Source: Jiangella rhizosphaerae
Lineage (GTDB): Bacteria > Actinomycetota > Actinomycetes > Jiangellales > Jiangellaceae
Reading direction: 5' to 3'
Length of the DNA stretch: 34,984 bases
NCBI RefSeq assembly: GCF_003579925.1
Contig: NZ_QUAL01000044.1
Coordinates: 7,071 to 42,054, forward strand
The notes beneath the pieces were generated by a model. It had not been told where the DNA came from. It saw only the letters and a list, made by a program, of their open reading frames with translations, and did not search any database. The position numbers and the translations under genes are program-made. Of the stretch, positions 25,001 through 31,613 are shown piece after piece; position 1 is the first letter of the stretch, and every line of letters starts with the position of its first letter.

Positions 25001-26741
25001 GCAGGCCGCGAACGGTGAGCTGTCGGCGTCGCCGGACACCACGCCGGGCGACACCGTCCGGGTCCGGGCACGGGTCCGCGCGGGCGCCGCGGAGCTCTCC
25101 GGCGCCGCCGTGGCGCTGACCGTGCCGGACGGCTGGACGGCGCAGCCGGTGGGCGAGGTGCCCGCGACGGTGCCGGCCGGCGGGACGGCGGACTGGACGT
25201 TCGACGTCACCGCGCCGTCCGACGCGACCGGCGGCGTCGAGCTGGCCGGGACGGCGAGCTGGACCGGCGGGAGCGTCGCGCTCGCCCCGGCGGCTGTCGA
25301 GGTGCTGGCGCCGCTGAAGCTGCCGGCGCTGACCGCGACGCCGGCCGAGCTGGCCGCGGCGGGCGACGCGTTCCAGCTGACCGCCGCCGTGCTGAACGTC
25401 GGGCCGCTGCCCCGCTCGGGGACGCTGCGGGTCAGCCTGCCGGCGGGGTGGACGGCCGACGCCACCGAGATCGCGTTCGACGTGCCGGGGCGCGAGGAGC
25501 GCGAGTACACCGTCACCGTGACCTCCGCCGCCGACGCCGCCCCCGGCAGCGCGCACCGCGTCGCCGTCGCGGCCGACGGGGCCGGCGAGCGGGCCGTCAC
25601 CGTCCGGCTGGCCGGCACGGACATCATCGTCGACGACGCGCACCCCTGGCCGCGCTACGTCGAGACCGGCTGGTGGCTGCCCAGCGGCCTCACCGGCTGG
25701 AACCGCACGCCCTCGCGCTACAGCGAGGAGAACCGGCTCGGCGGCACCGCCACCTGGCGGCCGGAGCTGCCCGCCGACGGCAGCTACGACGTCGCCGTCT
25801 GGTACCCGAGCAACGCCGACACGACACGCGCGGCGGTCTACATCGTCCACCACGCCGACGGCGACAGCGAGTTCGTCGTCGACCAGCAGCAGGACGCCAA
25901 CAGCTGGCGGCCGCTGGGCCGGTTCCGGTTCACCGCCGGCACCGAGGGCTACGTGCGGGCCGAGGTGCGCAACCCCGGCTTCCTCCGGGCCGACGCGGTG
26001 CGGTTCCAGCCGGTCGACGCGGCCGCGCTGCTGCCGGTGCTGTCGGAGGTGGCCGCCGCGGACGTCGCCGGGCCGGGCGGGACGACGACGCTGACGGCGA
26101 CCCTGACGGCTCGCGACGGCACGCCCGTGAGCGGCACCGCGACCGTGGCGGCACCGGCCGGCTGGACCGTCGCGCCGGCCTCCGTGGACGTCGACCTCGC
26201 CGGCGGCGCCTCGATGCCGCTGGAGTTCCAGCTGACGGCGCCGGCCGACGCCGTGGCGGGCATGCTGCACGAGGTCATGCTGTCGGCCGCCGGTGCGGAG
26301 ACGGCGCTGGCCGTGGCCGTCGGGACGCCGGACCCCTCCGCCGTCGTCGTCGTGGACGACGAGGACCCGGGCTACGCGGAGTCCGGCGCGTGGAGCGCCA
26401 GCAGCCTGCTCGGTCACGACGGCAGCCGGTCCCGGTTCACCGGCGGCGCCACCGGCGCCGTCGCGACCTGGACTCCCGCGCTCGCCGCGGCGGGGCGCTA
26501 CCGGGTCAGCGTCTGGTACCCGACGAACGCGACGACCACGACGGCCGCCAGCTACACCGTCGTGACCGCCGGCGATGCGCTCACCGTCGTCGTCGACCAG
26601 ACTGTCGGCGCGGGCGCCTGGCGGCAGCTCGGCATCGTCGACCTGGACCCCGCGACCGCGGCGGTCCGGCTGGCCTCCGTCGCGGCCGGCCACCATCGTG
26701 CCGACGCGGCCCGGTTCGAGCCCGTCGTGCCCGCGCAGTGA
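22020..26741 (+). CDS. Large Tat-exported multidomain protein, probable polysaccharide-active enzyme
   Basis: A 1573-residue exported protein. The twin-arginine signal is MSRRTAIRLLLGAAVL (Arg17, Arg18), ending near VAAA at 44. Residues about 45-380 look like an all-beta domain. Residues about 387-740 are rich in helical repeat-like segments (GVLLSAYYLTG, GWTELLVLFELTGEQEF, WAAFFLRLARHTGDDLF), suggesting an alpha/alpha-toroid. A beta region runs to about 985. Three NEW3-like domains (about 1003-1097, 1100-1199, 1341-1437) and two golvesin-C-terminal-like domains (about 1201-1334 and 1440-1573) follow. I recognise no catalytic family. The ATG at 22020 has GAAAGG 8 bases upstream; an in-frame GTG at 21993 is less likely. 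Context suggests cleavage of an acidic polysaccharide. Confidence 0.8.
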   Translation: MHEVPLASACPNPGMSRRTAIRLLLGAAVLPPVVNAFGLPVAAATTPAADGQPPLPDALRRLPMPNLVTEPAATITGDRHRVSFHRAGWDGGHTYVREVEVRTPDGGWLRVTDPGARFDEQWIVLTGDDGNPTDYYTSMTPNWVAFDSLAQIDAHTVELRSTPPGGYDLTVRWSLAGANPELQWTLTAGAAGHYVVGYQSVDAVTPDDVDEVLCGSRQHARVIEGAQALGAWELFAPMSLTQRRIGDHDVTLGVYTPGEVLLFEHERELGPDGQPFGMSLRNDERNVQPVVFAPQAGRRSPLAAGESRGYAFGLYAAAGTMYDAYSDLVRHEYDYAPYRRNVYDTSLTDTIHNLIDLIMVEPEGDDSESFVPSFSGWWNRAKGFVDIENDQAVRTPIAGVLLSAYYLTGHDGLYERRARPLIEYHLSRAGHGSTPVPGASVYGDPNLYRIGRIPGDASTLVPLYEQTRGQNAGIHRLARDVVEQRPSRDARTPVSTPLQAYVLTGNEAYLAEAKAEARRYIRDLIMRPYTTNQAENGFGYNYVKGWTELLVLFELTGEQEFLDGAYREAQRYVTLMQVRPVPDTTVTVPNQPFIDAQIDRWNTPLLPEYPETTVKSEEVPAWMPSTNGVTFEQLSTFKIAAGRVNPGGGFTWIPAWAAFFLRLARHTGDDLFRDVAHNLVVGRFTNYPGYYNRQFIVDQMKPDFPYQGPPGSSTIYFHHIPGQLGLALDYLVTEHMTRSGGEIDFPRQFETNYVFFKYSTYGHAPGTFYGEDGVWPYFPKGIVEVDNPQVNWLTAVGNGSLYISLTNESDTEERVTVDVATPVTGLARRDANRVEVLGASARVRASRALRGGQLTATVPAKGHAALVVRGVDIDVPWHWTSDAADRSPDSHHDAFLDPAAETGLVRAVLLVRPDRSGYDAYVQVDVESPQPQLFYAVGDGAEQQAPAKVFPYEWTVPVDGLTTPFTYRVVAGAAATQPHTLRLPASVTGVVPAGQAANGELSASPDTTPGDTVRVRARVRAGAAELSGAAVALTVPDGWTAQPVGEVPATVPAGGTADWTFDVTAPSDATGGVELAGTASWTGGSVALAPAAVEVLAPLKLPALTATPAELAAAGDAFQLTAAVLNVGPLPRSGTLRVSLPAGWTADATEIAFDVPGREEREYTVTVTSAADAAPGSAHRVAVAADGAGERAVTVRLAGTDIIVDDAHPWPRYVETGWWLPSGLTGWNRTPSRYSEENRLGGTATWRPELPADGSYDVAVWYPSNADTTRAAVYIVHHADGDSEFVVDQQQDANSWRPLGRFRFTAGTEGYVRAEVRNPGFLRADAVRFQPVDAAALLPVLSEVAAADVAGPGGTTTLTATLTARDGTPVSGTATVAAPAGWTVAPASVDVDLAGGASMPLEFQLTAPADAVAGMLHEVMLSAAGAETALAVAVGTPDPSAVVVVDDEDPGYAESGAWSASSLLGHDGSRSRFTGGATGAVATWTPALAAAGRYRVSVWYPTNATTTTAASYTVVTAGDALTVVVDQTVGAGAWRQLGIVDLDPATAAVRLASVAAGHHRADAARFEPVVPAQ

Positions 26742-26754
26742 GATCGGAGAACAG

Positions 26755-27894
26755 GTGAAGAGCATGGTGATCGCGGCGGTCGAGGCGTTCCCGCTCCGGC
26801 TGGCGCTGGACGGCACGCCCGACCGCGGCGGCCCCGACTACCAGGCGCCGCACCAGCGGCCGACCATCTACTCGCCCAGCCGCGAGACGGTGTTCGTCCG
26901 CATCGAGACGACCGACGGGCTGGTCGGCTGGGGCGAGGCGCTGGTGCCGGTCGGGCCGCGGGTCGTCGCCGCGATCGTCGAGGACCTGCTCACGCCGGCG
27001 CTGCTCGGCGCCGACGCGGCGGACGTGCGGCCGCTGCGGTTCCGCCTCGGCGAGCTGATGCGCGAGCGCGGCCACCTCGGCGGCCACCAGGCCGACGCGC
27101 TGGCCGCGGTCGACATCGCGCTGTGGGATCTGCTCGGGCGGGCCACCGGGTTGTCGGTGGCGGCGCTGCTGGGCGGGGCGTTCCAGCGGCGCATCCCCAG
27201 CTACCTCACGTCCGTCGGCACCGCCACCACCGCCGACGAGTTCCGGCGGCACTGGGACGACGGCGTCCGGCGGTTCAAGCTGCACCTCGGCCCGGACGTG
27301 GACGAGGCGCTGGTGGTGTTCGACCGGGCCGCCGCGGTGCTGCCCGACGCCCGGTTCGCCGTCGACGTGCACTGCCGGCTGGACGGCGCGTCAGGCCTGC
27401 GGCTGGCCCGCGAGCTGGCGGCCCGCGGCGCGTGGTTCCTCGAGTCGGCGCTGCCGGCCGAGCACGCCCGCGGGTACGCCGCCCTGGCGGCCGCCGCTGA
27501 CCTGCCGATCGCCGCCGGCGAGGCGCACCGGCACCGCTACGAGGTGGCCGACTGGCTGGCCGTCGACGCGCTGGACATCTACCAGCCCGACATCGGCCGC
27601 ACCGGCATCACCGAGGGCAACGCCATCGCGACGCTGGCCAACACCGCGTACCGGCCGATCATGCCGCACCACTCGGCGGCGCTCGGGCTGGCGCTGGCGG
27701 CCGGGCTGCACGTCGCGGCGGCGGCGGACAACGCGCCGTTCTTCGAGTACTCGCCGGGGACGGTCGACCTGGCCAACGCCCTGCTGGCCGAGCCGATCGT
27801 CGCCGAGGCCGGCGCGTACCTGCTGCCCGACGGCCCCGGCCTCGGCGTGGTGGTCGACGAGGACAAGGTCCGTGCCGCCGTCGTCGACCGCTGA
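26755..27894 (+). CDS. Enolase-superfamily dehydratase, mandelate racemase type (second)
   Basis: A 379-residue paralogue of the enzyme at 16584-17753. Catalytic positions are FKLHLG (Lys175, His177), metal ligands Asp204 (VDVHC), Glu230 (LESAL) and Glu256 (AAGEA), QPDIGRTGITEG (Asp279) and MPHHSAALG (His305/His306). The KxH pair and HH motif are shared with the first enzyme, so both belong to one subgroup, probably acting on epimeric or successive sugar acids. The GTG at 26755 has GGAG 5 bases upstream and is preferred; an ATG at 26764 is an alternative three codons on. It follows the large exported protein by 13 bases and closes this plus-strand unit. Confidence 0.88.
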   Translation: MKSMVIAAVEAFPLRLALDGTPDRGGPDYQAPHQRPTIYSPSRETVFVRIETTDGLVGWGEALVPVGPRVVAAIVEDLLTPALLGADAADVRPLRFRLGELMRERGHLGGHQADALAAVDIALWDLLGRATGLSVAALLGGAFQRRIPSYLTSVGTATTADEFRRHWDDGVRRFKLHLGPDVDEALVVFDRAAAVLPDARFAVDVHCRLDGASGLRLARELAARGAWFLESALPAEHARGYAALAAAADLPIAAGEAHRHRYEVADWLAVDALDIYQPDIGRTGITEGNAIATLANTAYRPIMPHHSAALGLALAAGLHVAAAADNAPFFEYSPGTVDLANALLAEPIVAEAGAYLLPDGPGLGVVVDEDKVRAAVVDR

Positions 27895-27912
27895 CCGGTT
27901 CGACGGCGCCCG

Positions 27913-28680
27913 TCAGGGCGCGGTCAGCACCTCGGCGCCGTCCGGCGTGATGGCGATGGTGTGCTCGCTGTGGGCGGTGCGCGACCCGTCGGCGGAGCGG
28001 ATCGTCCAGCCGTCCGGGTCGTAGACGATGCGGCTGGTGCCGGCGGCGAACCACGGTTCGACGGCGAAGGTGAGGCCGGGACGCAGCGGATAGCCGCGTC
28101 CCGGCCGGCCGATGTTGGGCACGGCCGGCTCGTCCTCGTGCATGGTCCGGCCGACGCCGTGGCCGCCGAACTCGCCGTTCGGCGTGTACCCGTAGGCGCG
28201 GGCGACCTCGGCGATGGCCGCCGAGACGTCGCCGATGCGTCCGCCGGGCCGGGCCGCCGCGATGCCGGCCGCCAGCGCCTCCTCGGTGGCCCGGATCAGC
28301 CGGACGTCCTCGGCGCGGGGCGTGCCGGCGATGACGCTGATCGCGCTGTCGCCCACCCAGCCGTCCAGCGAGACGGCGATGTCCAGACTGAGCAGGTCGC
28401 CGTCGCGAAGGGTGACGTCATGGGGCAGTCCGTGCAGGACGGCGTCGTTGAGCGACAGGCAGATGACGTTGCGGAACGGCCCGCGGCCGAACGACGGCGC
28501 GTAGTCCCAGTAGCACGACACTCCGCCGCCGTCGGCGATGAGCTCGCGCGCCCGGTGCTCGATGTCGAGCAGGTTCACGCCGGGCCGGACCATCGGCCGC
28601 AGCTCGGCCAGAATGCCCGCCACGAGTCGTCCGGCCGCGCGCATCTTGGCGATCTCGGCCTCGGTCTTCAGTTCGATCAC
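27913..28680 (-). CDS. map: Methionine aminopeptidase, type I
   Basis: A 255-residue enzyme that removes initiator methionine from new proteins. Metal ligands are seen in order: Asp in LSLDIAVSLDG, Asp in VGDSAIS, His in GGHGVGRTMHE, Glu in FAVEPWF and Glu in SEHTIAI. The start MIELKTEAEIAKMRAAGRLV is typical, and the length is that of short type Ia forms. The GTG start has GGAGG 6 bases upstream. It interrupts an otherwise coherent sugar-catabolic locus and has its own promoter with a perfect inverted repeat. The main housekeeping map in actinobacteria usually lies near secY and adk, so this is probably an extra copy. Confidence 0.94.
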   Translation of the reverse strand: MIELKTEAEIAKMRAAGRLVAGILAELRPMVRPGVNLLDIEHRARELIADGGGVSCYWDYAPSFGRGPFRNVICLSLNDAVLHGLPHDVTLRDGDLLSLDIAVSLDGWVGDSAISVIAGTPRAEDVRLIRATEEALAAGIAAARPGGRIGDVSAAIAEVARAYGYTPNGEFGGHGVGRTMHEDEPAVPNIGRPGRGYPLRPGLTFAVEPWFAAGTSRIVYDPDGWTIRSADGSRTAHSEHTIAITPDGAEVLTAP

Positions 28681-28689
28681 ACCGCACCT

Positions 28690-28707
28690 CCGGTATTACT
28701 ATACCGG
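28690..28707 (-). promoter_or_regulatory. Promoter -10 inside inverted repeat CCGGTAT-TACT-ATACCGG
   Basis: A perfect 7-base inverted repeat with a 4-base centre. On the minus strand it contains TATAGT, a near-consensus -10 element, directly upstream of the map ribosome-binding site. A dimeric repressor bound here would cover the promoter. No regulator gene lies next to it. Confidence 0.55.
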
Positions 28708-28736
28708 CACCGCCCACCCCCCTCGCCCCCGCCCCA

Positions 28737-28759
28737 CCCCACCCTGAAGTTGGGTGGGG
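28737..28759 (-). terminator. Terminator hairpin after the SDR gene
   Basis: CCCCACCC (28737-28744) and GGGTGGGG (28752-28759) form a perfect 8-base stem with a 7-base loop. Read on the minus strand it lies 28 bases past the SDR stop and before the map promoter, in very C-rich flanks. There is no T-run. Confidence 0.55.
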
Positions 28760-28787
28760 CAGGACCGGGGCGGGGTGGCGTGGTTGC

Positions 28788-29525
28788 TCAGCCGCCGGGG
28801 AGGAAGCGGGCGCGCATCTCGGGCCGGGCGAACGCGGCCGGGCTGGCGATGGTGAGCCCGCCGTCGACCGGCAGAGCCTGGCCGGTGACGAAGGAGGCGC
28901 CGTCGCCGGCCAGGAAGTGCACCACCTCGGCGACCTCGGCCGGACGCCCCGTGCGGCACAGGGCGTAACCCTCCGCGAGGCCCGGCCGGTCGTCGGCGTC
29001 GGTGGTGATGAGTCCGGGGACGACGGCGTTGACGCGGACGCCGCGCGGGCCGTAGTCCAGCGCGAGCTGGCGCACCAGGCCCTCGAGGCCGGCCTTCGCG
29101 GCGGCGTACGCGGGCAGCCACGGGGCGGCGACCCGTCCGTTCACCGACGACACCGCGACGATCGACGAGCCCGGGGCGAGGTGCGGGAGGCCCTGCTTGC
29201 AGACCTGGAAGGCGGTCGTCAGGACGGCGCCGAGGGCGGCGTGCCACTGCTCGTCGGTGGTCTCGACGAGCGGCGCGGTCGGCTGGACGGCCGCCGCCGG
29301 CACGATGACGTCGAGCCGGCCGGCCCGCTCGAGTACGGTGCCGACGACCCGGCGGGCGCCGGCCGCGGTGGCGCAGTCGGCCTCGAGGTGCACGGCCAGG
29401 GACGGGTGGTCGAGCGGGTGGACGCTGACGCCGACGACGGTGTCGCCGCCGGCGGCGAACCGGTCGGCGATGGCACGACCGATCTCAGACGACGCACCGA
29501 TCAGCAGCACACCGCGTCCGGACAC
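28788..29525 (-). CDS. Short-chain dehydrogenase/reductase (SDR)
   Basis: A 245-residue classical SDR. The nucleotide-binding motif is LIGASSEIGRAIA (Gly10-Gly16), and the catalytic residues are Ser127 (AVSSVNG), Tyr140 and Lys144 (YAAAK). PGLITTDA and FVTGQALPVDGG are the usual C-terminal motifs. It probably oxidises or reduces a sugar or sugar acid in the locus. The frame is open to 29549, but the GTG at 29523-29525 has a strong TGAGGAGG 5 bases upstream. It is divergent from the galactonate-dehydratase-like gene across an 82-base spacer that holds a candidate operator. Confidence 0.9.
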   Translation of the reverse strand: MSGRGVLLIGASSEIGRAIADRFAAGGDTVVGVSVHPLDHPSLAVHLEADCATAAGARRVVGTVLERAGRLDVIVPAAAVQPTAPLVETTDEQWHAALGAVLTTAFQVCKQGLPHLAPGSSIVAVSSVNGRVAAPWLPAYAAAKAGLEGLVRQLALDYGPRGVRVNAVVPGLITTDADDRPGLAEGYALCRTGRPAEVAEVVHFLAGDGASFVTGQALPVDGGLTIASPAAFARPEMRARFLPGG

Positions 29526-29540
29526 CCCGACCTCCTCAAA

Positions 29541-29560
29541 ATTGCACAACTAGTGCATCA
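29541..29560. promoter_or_regulatory. Candidate IclR operator (box C)
   Basis: The core TGCAC-AACTA-GTGCA (29543-29557) is a perfect inverted repeat. Read on the minus strand the box is TGATGCACTAGTTGTGCAAT, which shares TGATGCA, then A, TG, G and AA at the same spacing with box A at 17778-17797. It sits between two divergent catabolic genes, where a locus regulator would be expected to act. Confidence 0.58.
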
Positions 29561-29607
29561 TCAGCATGACACTATCACCATATGGATATCGAGCTGAGGT
29601 CGCATCG

Positions 29608-30744
29608 ATGAAGATCACCGAGGTCGAACCGCTGGTCGTCGCCACCGGCACCGGGACGTACCTGCTGGTCGTCGTGCACACCGACGAGGGCCTGCACGGC
29701 CTCGGCGAGGTCGGGATGCGGTCGCGGCCGCGCGCCGTGCTGGGCGCGCTGGCCGACTTCGCCGAACTCGCCGTCGGCACCGAGGCACACCGCATCGAGG
29801 AACTCTCGCAGCTGTTCCTGCGCGGCGGCTTCTTCCCCGCCGTCGGCGACGTCGCCGCGGCCGCGGCGGGCATCGACCTCGCGTTGTGGGACCTGCGCGG
29901 CAAGGCGCTCGGCGTCCCCGTCCACGAGCTGCTCGGCGGCGCCGTCCGCGAGCACGTCCCCGCCTACGTGCACCTGCAGGGCCGCGGCCTGGCACAGTAC
30001 GTCGACCGGGCGCAGCGGCTGGTCGAGCAGGGCTGGCAGCACCTGCGCCTCGGGCTGCAGCCGCCGGCCGAGCCGGTACTCGAGCCGCGGGCGACGCTGC
30101 GCGACAACATCGCCGTCTTCCACGGTCTGCGCGAGGCCGTCGGCGACGACGTCGAGCTGCTCATCGACGTGCACACCCGGCTGGACCCGGCCGAGGCGGC
30201 CGTCTTCTGCCGCGAGATCGAGCCGGCTCGGCCGTTCTTCGTCGAGGACCCGCTGCGGGCGGAGAACCTCGACGCGTACCGGACGCTGCGGGCCCGCACC
30301 GGCGTGCCGCTGGCGGCCGGCGAGCAGCTGACGACGGTGTGGGAGTTCCGGCCGCTGCTCGAGGGCGACCTCGTCGACCACGCCCGCATCGACCTCGCCA
30401 ACACCGGGCTCACCCAGGGCCGCAAGATCGCCGCGATGGCCGAGGCACACCACATCCAGGTCGCCACGCACAACCCGCTCGGCCCGGTCTGCACGGCGGC
30501 GTCGGCGCACCTCAACCTCAACCTGCCGAACGTCAGCGTGCAGGAGCAGGGCCACCCGCACGGGTGGGCCGGCGACCCGCTGGTGCTGGCCGGCCCGGTG
30601 GTCGAGGCGGGCACCGTCCGCCCCGGCGACGGGCCCGGCCTGGGGGTCGAGATCGACCTGCCGGCGGCCCGCCGCGCGGCCACGGGCGAGCTCGGGCCGC
30701 CGCCCCGCTACCGTCGTCCCGACGGCTCGCTGACGAACTGGTGA
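29608..30744 (+). CDS. Galactonate/mannonate dehydratase-like enolase-superfamily enzyme
   Basis: A 378-residue sugar-acid dehydratase candidate. Asp187 and His189 (IDVHTRLD), Glu213 (VEDPL), Glu239 (AAGEQ) and His288 (THNPLGP) match the metal and acid-base set of D-galactonate dehydratase (DgoD). It is more distant from the other two enolase-superfamily enzymes in this window. The product would be a 2-keto-3-deoxy acid, a possible substrate for the DapA-family enzyme. The start MKITEVEPLVV at 29608 has GAGG 8 bases upstream; the longer frame begins inside the operator region. It is followed by the uronate-dehydrogenase-like gene after 7 bases. Confidence 0.88.
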   Translation: MKITEVEPLVVATGTGTYLLVVVHTDEGLHGLGEVGMRSRPRAVLGALADFAELAVGTEAHRIEELSQLFLRGGFFPAVGDVAAAAAGIDLALWDLRGKALGVPVHELLGGAVREHVPAYVHLQGRGLAQYVDRAQRLVEQGWQHLRLGLQPPAEPVLEPRATLRDNIAVFHGLREAVGDDVELLIDVHTRLDPAEAAVFCREIEPARPFFVEDPLRAENLDAYRTLRARTGVPLAAGEQLTTVWEFRPLLEGDLVDHARIDLANTGLTQGRKIAAMAEAHHIQVATHNPLGPVCTAASAHLNLNLPNVSVQEQGHPHGWAGDPLVLAGPVVEAGTVRPGDGPGLGVEIDLPAARRAATGELGPPPRYRRPDGSLTNW

Positions 30745-30751
30745 GGTACGC

Positions 30752-31522
30752 ATGTCCGCTGTTCTCGTGACCGGAGCGGCCGGCAAGGTCGCACACATGC
30801 TCCGGCCCGGCCTGACCGGCCTCGACGTCCGCGCCGTCGACACCCGCGAGGTGACCGGCTGGGACGGCGCCGACACCCGCACGGGCGACCTCGCCGACCC
30901 CGCATTCACGGCGGCCGCGGTGCACGGCATGGACGCCGTCGTGCACCTCGCCGCCAACCCGTCGCCCGGGGCGTCCTGGGATCAGCTGCGCCGCCCGAAC
31001 GCCGACGCCGTCGTGACGTTGCTGGACGCGGCCTGGGCGGCAGGCGTGTCGACGGTGGTGCTGGCCAGCTCGGTGCACGCGATGGGCGGCTACGTCGCCG
31101 AGGGCCTGCCCGCCGGCACGCTGGTCGACCCGGCGTGGCCGGTCCGGCCCTGTTGCACCTACGGCGCCGCCAAGGTGTTCGCCGAGGCCTACGGCCGCAC
31201 CGTCGCCGACGGCGGCGGGCCGGCAGTGCTGTGCCTGCGCCTGGGCGGCGTGGTGCCGCGGCCCGCCGACACCGGCAACCTGCTCGGCTGGCTCTCCCCC
31301 GGCGACCTGCGGCTGCTGGTGCGGGCCGCGCTGGCGGCGGACGTCCGGTACGGCTGCTACTTCGGGGTGTCGGCCAACACCCGTGGCGTCTTCTCCTACG
31401 CCAACGCGACGGACGAGCTGGGCTACCGGCCGGAGTCGGACTCCGAGGCCTACGCGGGCGACGTCGTCCCCGGCGACGGCGGCCTGTGCCGGTGGCGCGA
31501 CGAGCGCGTCGCCGTCCCCTGA
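30752..31522 (+). CDS. NAD-dependent epimerase/dehydratase family, uronate dehydrogenase-like
   Basis: A 256-residue Rossmann protein of the extended SDR type. It has VTGAAGKVA (6-14), VVHLAANPS, ASSVHAMGGY, and the Tyr137/Lys141 pair in YGAAKVF. The C-terminal part, WLSPGDLRLLVRAAL, YFGVSANTRGVFSYANA and LGYRPESDSEAYA, resembles Agrobacterium uronate dehydrogenase (Udh), which oxidises galacturonate or glucuronate to the aldarolactone. The length also fits Udh (about 265). With the dehydratases nearby it suggests an oxidative uronate route. The assignment rests on recall of motifs, so another NAD-dependent sugar dehydrogenase is possible. Confidence 0.75.
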   Translation: MSAVLVTGAAGKVAHMLRPGLTGLDVRAVDTREVTGWDGADTRTGDLADPAFTAAAVHGMDAVVHLAANPSPGASWDQLRRPNADAVVTLLDAAWAAGVSTVVLASSVHAMGGYVAEGLPAGTLVDPAWPVRPCCTYGAAKVFAEAYGRTVADGGGPAVLCLRLGGVVPRPADTGNLLGWLSPGDLRLLVRAALAADVRYGCYFGVSANTRGVFSYANATDELGYRPESDSEAYAGDVVPGDGGLCRWRDERVAVP

Positions 31523-31613
31523 CCCCGTCCACCCGTTGATCTTTGCTGTGGGGTGGGGTGGGGCGAGGCGCGACGGGGTGCGCCTGGGGCCGGCCGGGTG
31601 GGCGCGCGCAGGC

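Noticed and set aside
22041-26816. A 1591-codon minus-strand open frame opposite the large exported protein
   Set aside because: The product is low-complexity Arg/Gly/Val/Asp sequence without motifs; the plus frame has the Tat signal, domain structure and codon bias.
31529-31556. CCACCC...GGGTGG pairing between the epimerase-like and LAL genes as a terminator
   Set aside because: Only six base pairs with a 16-base loop in G-rich sequence and no T-run; too weak to call.
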